Source: Campylobacteraceae bacterium (GTDB lineage Bacteria > Campylobacterota > Campylobacteria > Campylobacterales > Sulfurovaceae). Taken from it: DNA of 16,278 bases. Below are positions 13,155-16,278 of this stretch, piece by piece. Both the position numbers and the translations under genes were made by a program. The notes under the pieces were generated by a model. The model did not search any database and had not been told where the DNA came from. It was given only the letters and a program-made list of their open reading frames with translations. Each line of letters begins with the position of its first letter. The first letter of the stretch is position 1. The DNA lies in the NCBI GenBank assembly GCA_027030605.1, contig JALVEV010000030.1:1-16278 (forward strand), given 5' to 3'.

Positions 13155-15986
13155 ATGAAAAATCAAAAAATCAAGGTCTTTGGGGCAAAAGAGAATAACT
13201 TAAAAAATATAGATTTAACCATACCTAAAAATCAACTAGTAGTCATTACAGGTATCTCAGGGAGTGGAAAGTCAACTTTGGCTTTCTCTACACTTTATGC
13301 AGAGGGACAACGACGCTATATTGAATCTCTCTCCTCTTATGCACGTCAATTTTTAGGGCGTGTGGGAAAACCAGATGTAGAAAAAATAGAGGGGTTAACC
13401 CCTGCCATTGCTATTGACCAAAAGACTACCTCTAAAAACCCTCGCTCAACGGTGGGAACCATTACAGAGATTTATGACTACTTACGTCTTCTTTTTGCAC
13501 GAGTAGGAAAACAGCACTGTCATAAGTGTGGTAAGCCTATCTCTTCTATGTCAGCTGCTGATATTATTGAAGAGGTTTTAAGGTTACCCAATGGTGCAAA
13601 GTTGGTGATTATGGCTCCTTTGGTCAAAGAGAAAAAGGGAACCTTTGCCGACATGATAGAGTCACTCCGTCATAAAGGGTATGTTCGTGCCATGATAGAT
13701 GGGGTCATGGTGAGACTTGATGAAGAGATTGAGCTTAGTAAGACTAAAAAACATACGATAAAAGTAGTTATTGACCGTGTTGTCATTAAAGAGGAGAGCC
13801 GAGACAGAATAGGGCAAGATGTTGAGAAAGCTCTAAAAGAGGCGTATGGAGAGGTAGAAGTTGAGGTTTTAAACTTTGAAGAGTTTCCCCAACTTGACCG
13901 ACAGCATATTCACTTTTCGGAACACTTAGCCTGTTTTGACTGTAAACTCTCATTTGAGCCTTTGGAGCCTGTAAGTTTCTCCTTTAACTCTCCAAAAGGT
14001 GCTTGTCCTACCTGTGATGGGTTGGGAATTCGTTATGTTATTGACCTTACTAAAGTGATTGACACAGCACTAAGTATTGAAAAGGGTGCAGTTAAGATTA
14101 TGTATGGGTTTAACAAGAGCTACTATACCAAGTTTTTAAATGCTTACTGTGAGCAGAATGATATTCCTATTGATGTACCTTATGAGGAGCTTGAAGAGTA
14201 TCAAAAAAAATCTATTTTGTATGGTGGTGGAGCCAATGTAACTTTTACATGGAAACGCCATAAACTTAACCGAGAGTGGCCAGGGGTCGTAAAGTTTGCA
14301 CACGATATGTTCTCCGATGAGAAAGATATGTCGGAGTATATGACAGAAAAAGCGTGTGACCGATGTAATGGTCACCGTCTGCGTCCTCGCTCTTTGGCTG
14401 TCAAGATTGAGGGAAAAAATATTGCTGATATTATAGATATGCCTATTGAAAAAACCTATGAGTACTTTGCCAATGAAGAGAACTTCTCTCACCTAACTCC
14501 ACAGCAACAACTCATTGCAGAATCGGTATTAAAAGAGATAAAAGAGCGTCTCTTTTTTCTATATGATGTAGGTTTAACTTACTTAACGTTAAGTCGTGAT
14601 GCACGAACCATATCTGGTGGAGAGGCTCAACGTATACGTATTGCTTCGCAGATTGGTTCAGGGCTTACAGGGGTGATGTATGTGTTGGATGAGCCAAGTA
14701 TTGGATTGCATGAACGCGATACCATGAAGCTTATAAGAACGCTACGTTCACTGCAAGAGAAAGGGAACACTGTTATTGTTGTAGAGCATGATAAAGAGAC
14801 CATTATGTCGGCTGATTATGTGATAGATATTGGTCCTGGAGCAGGAAAGTATGGTGGGGAAGTTGTCTTTGCTGGAACAGGTAAAAAGATGATGAGAGCT
14901 AAGACCTTAACCGCTAAATATCTCTTTGGAGCAAAAAAGATTGCCTACCCTCATGACAAACCTCAAGAGGAGTGGATAGAGATTAAAAATGTGACGCTTA
15001 ATAATATCTCAAATATCTCTGCAAAAATTCCTCTAAAAAACTTTGTTTGCATTACGGGGGTTAGTGGTAGTGGTAAGAGTTCACTTATTTTACAGACACT
15101 TCTACCCGTGGCAAAAGAGGTTTTAAATCATGCTCGAAAGGTCAATAAGGTTGATGGTGTTGAGATAACAGGCTTAGAGAAAGTCGATAAGGTTATATCA
15201 CTAGACCAAAGTCCTATTGGGCGAACGCCTCGCTCAAACCCTGCGACCTATACGGGTATTATGGATGAGATTCGTAAACTTTTCGCAAAGACAAAAGAGG
15301 CAGAGTTAAGAGGGTATAAAATAGGGCGTTTCTCTTTCAATGTCAAAGGTGGGCGTTGTGAAAACTGTTCTGGTGATGGGCAGATTAAGATAGAGATGCA
15401 CTTTTTACCTGATGTTCTAGTTGAGTGTGACACTTGTCATGGTACACGTTACAATGCTCAAACATTAGAGATTTTATATAAAGGCAAATCAATTGCCGAT
15501 GTATTGGCAATGTCGGTTACCGAAGCGATGGAGTTTTTCAAAGCTGTTCCCTCTATTGCTATTAAACTTAAGACACTTATGGATGTTGGTCTAGACTACA
15601 TTACTCTTGGGCAAAATGCGACAACCCTCTCAGGTGGTGAAGCACAACGGATTAAATTAAGTAAAGAGTTAAGCCGTAAAGATACGGGGAAAACACTCTA
15701 TATTTTAGATGAACCAACTACAGGACTTCACTTTGCAGATGTTGACAGACTAACAGGGGTCTTACACCATTTAGTAGAGTTAGGAAACTCTGTTGTAGTC
15801 ATAGAACATAACTTAGATATGATTAAAAATGCAGACTACATCATAGACATGGGTCCAGAGGGTGGTAACAAAGGGGGGCAAATTGTAGCGACTGGTACTC
15901 CTGAAGAGTTGGCTGCGACTCATGAAGAGACAGGCTCTTATACAGGGAAATATTTGGTTAATGAGTTAGATGATGCACATCTTTAG
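13155..15986 (+). CDS. uvrA: Excinuclease ABC subunit A
   Basis: The damage-recognition ATPase of nucleotide excision repair, acting with UvrB and UvrC. It is full length at 943 residues. The N-terminal ABC half has Walker A GISGSGKST (33-41), a CHKC zinc pair (122-125), a CFDC...CPTC zinc module (about 254-285), and signature SGGEAQRIRIA with VLDEPSIGLH (about 490-525). The C-terminal half has Walker A GVSGSGKSS (about 634-642), a CENC...CDTC zinc finger (about 735-759), LSGGEAQRIK (about 826) and ILDEPTTGLH (about 849). All key parts are intact. The ribosome site is weak: no clear GGAG lies in the 10 bases before the ATG, so coupling to the permease gene upstream is possible. No LexA-type box was seen. 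Confidence 0.97.
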   Translation: MKNQKIKVFGAKENNLKNIDLTIPKNQLVVITGISGSGKSTLAFSTLYAEGQRRYIESLSSYARQFLGRVGKPDVEKIEGLTPAIAIDQKTTSKNPRSTVGTITEIYDYLRLLFARVGKQHCHKCGKPISSMSAADIIEEVLRLPNGAKLVIMAPLVKEKKGTFADMIESLRHKGYVRAMIDGVMVRLDEEIELSKTKKHTIKVVIDRVVIKEESRDRIGQDVEKALKEAYGEVEVEVLNFEEFPQLDRQHIHFSEHLACFDCKLSFEPLEPVSFSFNSPKGACPTCDGLGIRYVIDLTKVIDTALSIEKGAVKIMYGFNKSYYTKFLNAYCEQNDIPIDVPYEELEEYQKKSILYGGGANVTFTWKRHKLNREWPGVVKFAHDMFSDEKDMSEYMTEKACDRCNGHRLRPRSLAVKIEGKNIADIIDMPIEKTYEYFANEENFSHLTPQQQLIAESVLKEIKERLFFLYDVGLTYLTLSRDARTISGGEAQRIRIASQIGSGLTGVMYVLDEPSIGLHERDTMKLIRTLRSLQEKGNTVIVVEHDKETIMSADYVIDIGPGAGKYGGEVVFAGTGKKMMRAKTLTAKYLFGAKKIAYPHDKPQEEWIEIKNVTLNNISNISAKIPLKNFVCITGVSGSGKSSLILQTLLPVAKEVLNHARKVNKVDGVEITGLEKVDKVISLDQSPIGRTPRSNPATYTGIMDEIRKLFAKTKEAELRGYKIGRFSFNVKGGRCENCSGDGQIKIEMHFLPDVLVECDTCHGTRYNAQTLEILYKGKSIADVLAMSVTEAMEFFKAVPSIAIKLKTLMDVGLDYITLGQNATTLSGGEAQRIKLSKELSRKDTGKTLYILDEPTTGLHFADVDRLTGVLHHLVELGNSVVVIEHNLDMIKNADYIIDMGPEGGNKGGQIVATGTPEELAATHEETGSYTGKYLVNELDDAHL

Positions 15987-15989
15987 ATA

Positions 15990-16009
15990 AAGAGGCTATA
16001 GAGCCTCTT
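15990..16009. terminator. Bidirectional terminator between uvrA and glnB
   Basis: A perfect 8-bp stem AAGAGGCT (15990-15997) and AGCCTCTT (16002-16009) around an ATAG loop. It sits four bases after the uvrA stop and overlaps the stop and last codons of glnB. The stem is half G/C. Confidence 0.65.
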
Positions 16010-16278
16010 CATCCTCTTCACCTGTTCTAATTCTAATAACATTAGAGATGTCTGAAACAAATATTTTTCCATCACCAATTTTCCCTGTAAGGGCATGTTC
16101 TTTTATAATATCTACAGTACTCTGTGCATACTCATCATTGCTAACAACAATGTCTATTTTAACTTTTGGAATAAACTCAACAACATACTCAGCTCCTCTA
16201 TAGAGTTCTGTATGTCCTTGTTGTCGTCCATAACCTTTGACTTCTGAAACAGTCATTCCCTCAATTCCTGCTTCTACT
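15996..16278 (-). CDS. glnB: Nitrogen regulatory protein P-II, 5' end outside window
   Basis: A canonical P-II signal protein that reports 2-oxoglutarate and ATP/ADP to ammonium uptake and glutamine synthetase control. The frame is open to the window edge and reads VEAGIEGMTVSEVKG; the ATG at 16256 is Met28 of the family, not the start. About 20 residues are missing. The T-loop GHTELYRGAEY is intact, including the Tyr51 that GlnD uridylylates in many bacteria. The B-loop TGKIGDGKIFV and the RIRTGEEDEEAL C-terminus are close to E. coli GlnB. GlnB versus GlnK is not settled; the gene usually lies near amtB if GlnK. It converges on uvrA. Note that a second, divergent P-II-like protein lies at the other end of the window. 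Confidence 0.95.
   Translation of the reverse strand, partial: VEAGIEGMTVSEVKGYGRQQGHTELYRGAEYVVEFIPKVKIDIVVSNDEYAQSTVDIIKEHALTGKIGDGKIFVSDISNVIRIRTGEEDEEAL

Noticed and set aside
14136..14492. Open frame antisense within uvrA
   Set aside because: No ribosome site or recognisable domain, and it lies opposite conserved UvrA sequence. Other antisense frames (8729-8983, 12358-12540, 15248-15433) were rejected for the same reason.
1..16278. tRNA, rRNA, CRISPR, IS or prophage
   Set aside because: No cloverleaf, ribosomal RNA, spaced repeat array, transposase or integrase was seen on either strand.

Overview
The window is an A+T-rich, tightly packed piece of bacterial chromosome. Its gene content points to a free-living member of the Campylobacterota (Sulfurimonas/Sulfurovum/Arcobacter-like). 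The clues are a dnaJ-like gene followed directly by hspR (compare the cbpA-hspR operon of Helicobacter pylori), a histidine kinase with the HQWRQPL phospho-acceptor box common in this phylum, a fabD / mtnN / ttcA neighbourhood like that of Campylobacter jejuni (from memory), and promoters that rely on an extended -10 (TGnTATAAT or TGnTAGAAT). The genus is an inference; nothing here fixes it. No tRNA, rRNA, IS element, phage gene or CRISPR array was seen.

Layout. (1) 2-1191, plus: the 3' end of a DUF1538 membrane protein, a P-II-like protein overlapping it by 4 bases, and a small two-CBS protein. This looks like one operon for a nucleotide-regulated transporter. (2) 1195-1488, minus: a small two-helix membrane protein. 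(3) 1630-2571, plus: fabD. (4) 2572-4754, minus: a tiny lipoprotein gene (48 codons) and a large orphan 7TM sensor histidine kinase, which lie between fabD and mtnN. (5) 4841-7164, plus: mtnN, ttcA, atpZ-like and a membrane protein, with junctions of one base overlap or gap, so almost certainly one transcript. (6) 7235-8488, plus: the heat-shock pair cbpA/dnaJ-like and hspR, behind a promoter carrying a half-conserved HAIR-like HspR site. (7) 8509-10862, minus: degQ/htrA periplasmic protease and kdsB, separated by a structured 224-base gap. (8) 11030-13144, plus: an OmpP1/FadL outer-membrane protein, a strong hairpin, and a TauE/SafE permease. (9) 13155-15986, plus: uvrA. (10) 15996-16278, minus: glnB (P-II), cut by the window edge.

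Most genes are housekeeping: fatty acid initiation, SAH/MTA salvage (probably also futalosine menaquinone synthesis), tRNA thiolation, LPS Kdo activation, DNA repair and protein quality control. The stretches worth most attention are the DUF1538/P-II-like/CBS cassette, the degQ-kdsB gap (a 12-bp inverted repeat whose loop is anti-Shine-Dalgarno-like on the degQ strand, plus an antisense hydrophobic mini-ORF), the TtcA homologue missing one iron-sulfur ligand cysteine, and a perfect 8-bp dyad between the divergent kdsB and fadL promoters. Three convergent gene pairs end in hairpins built over their own stop codons.
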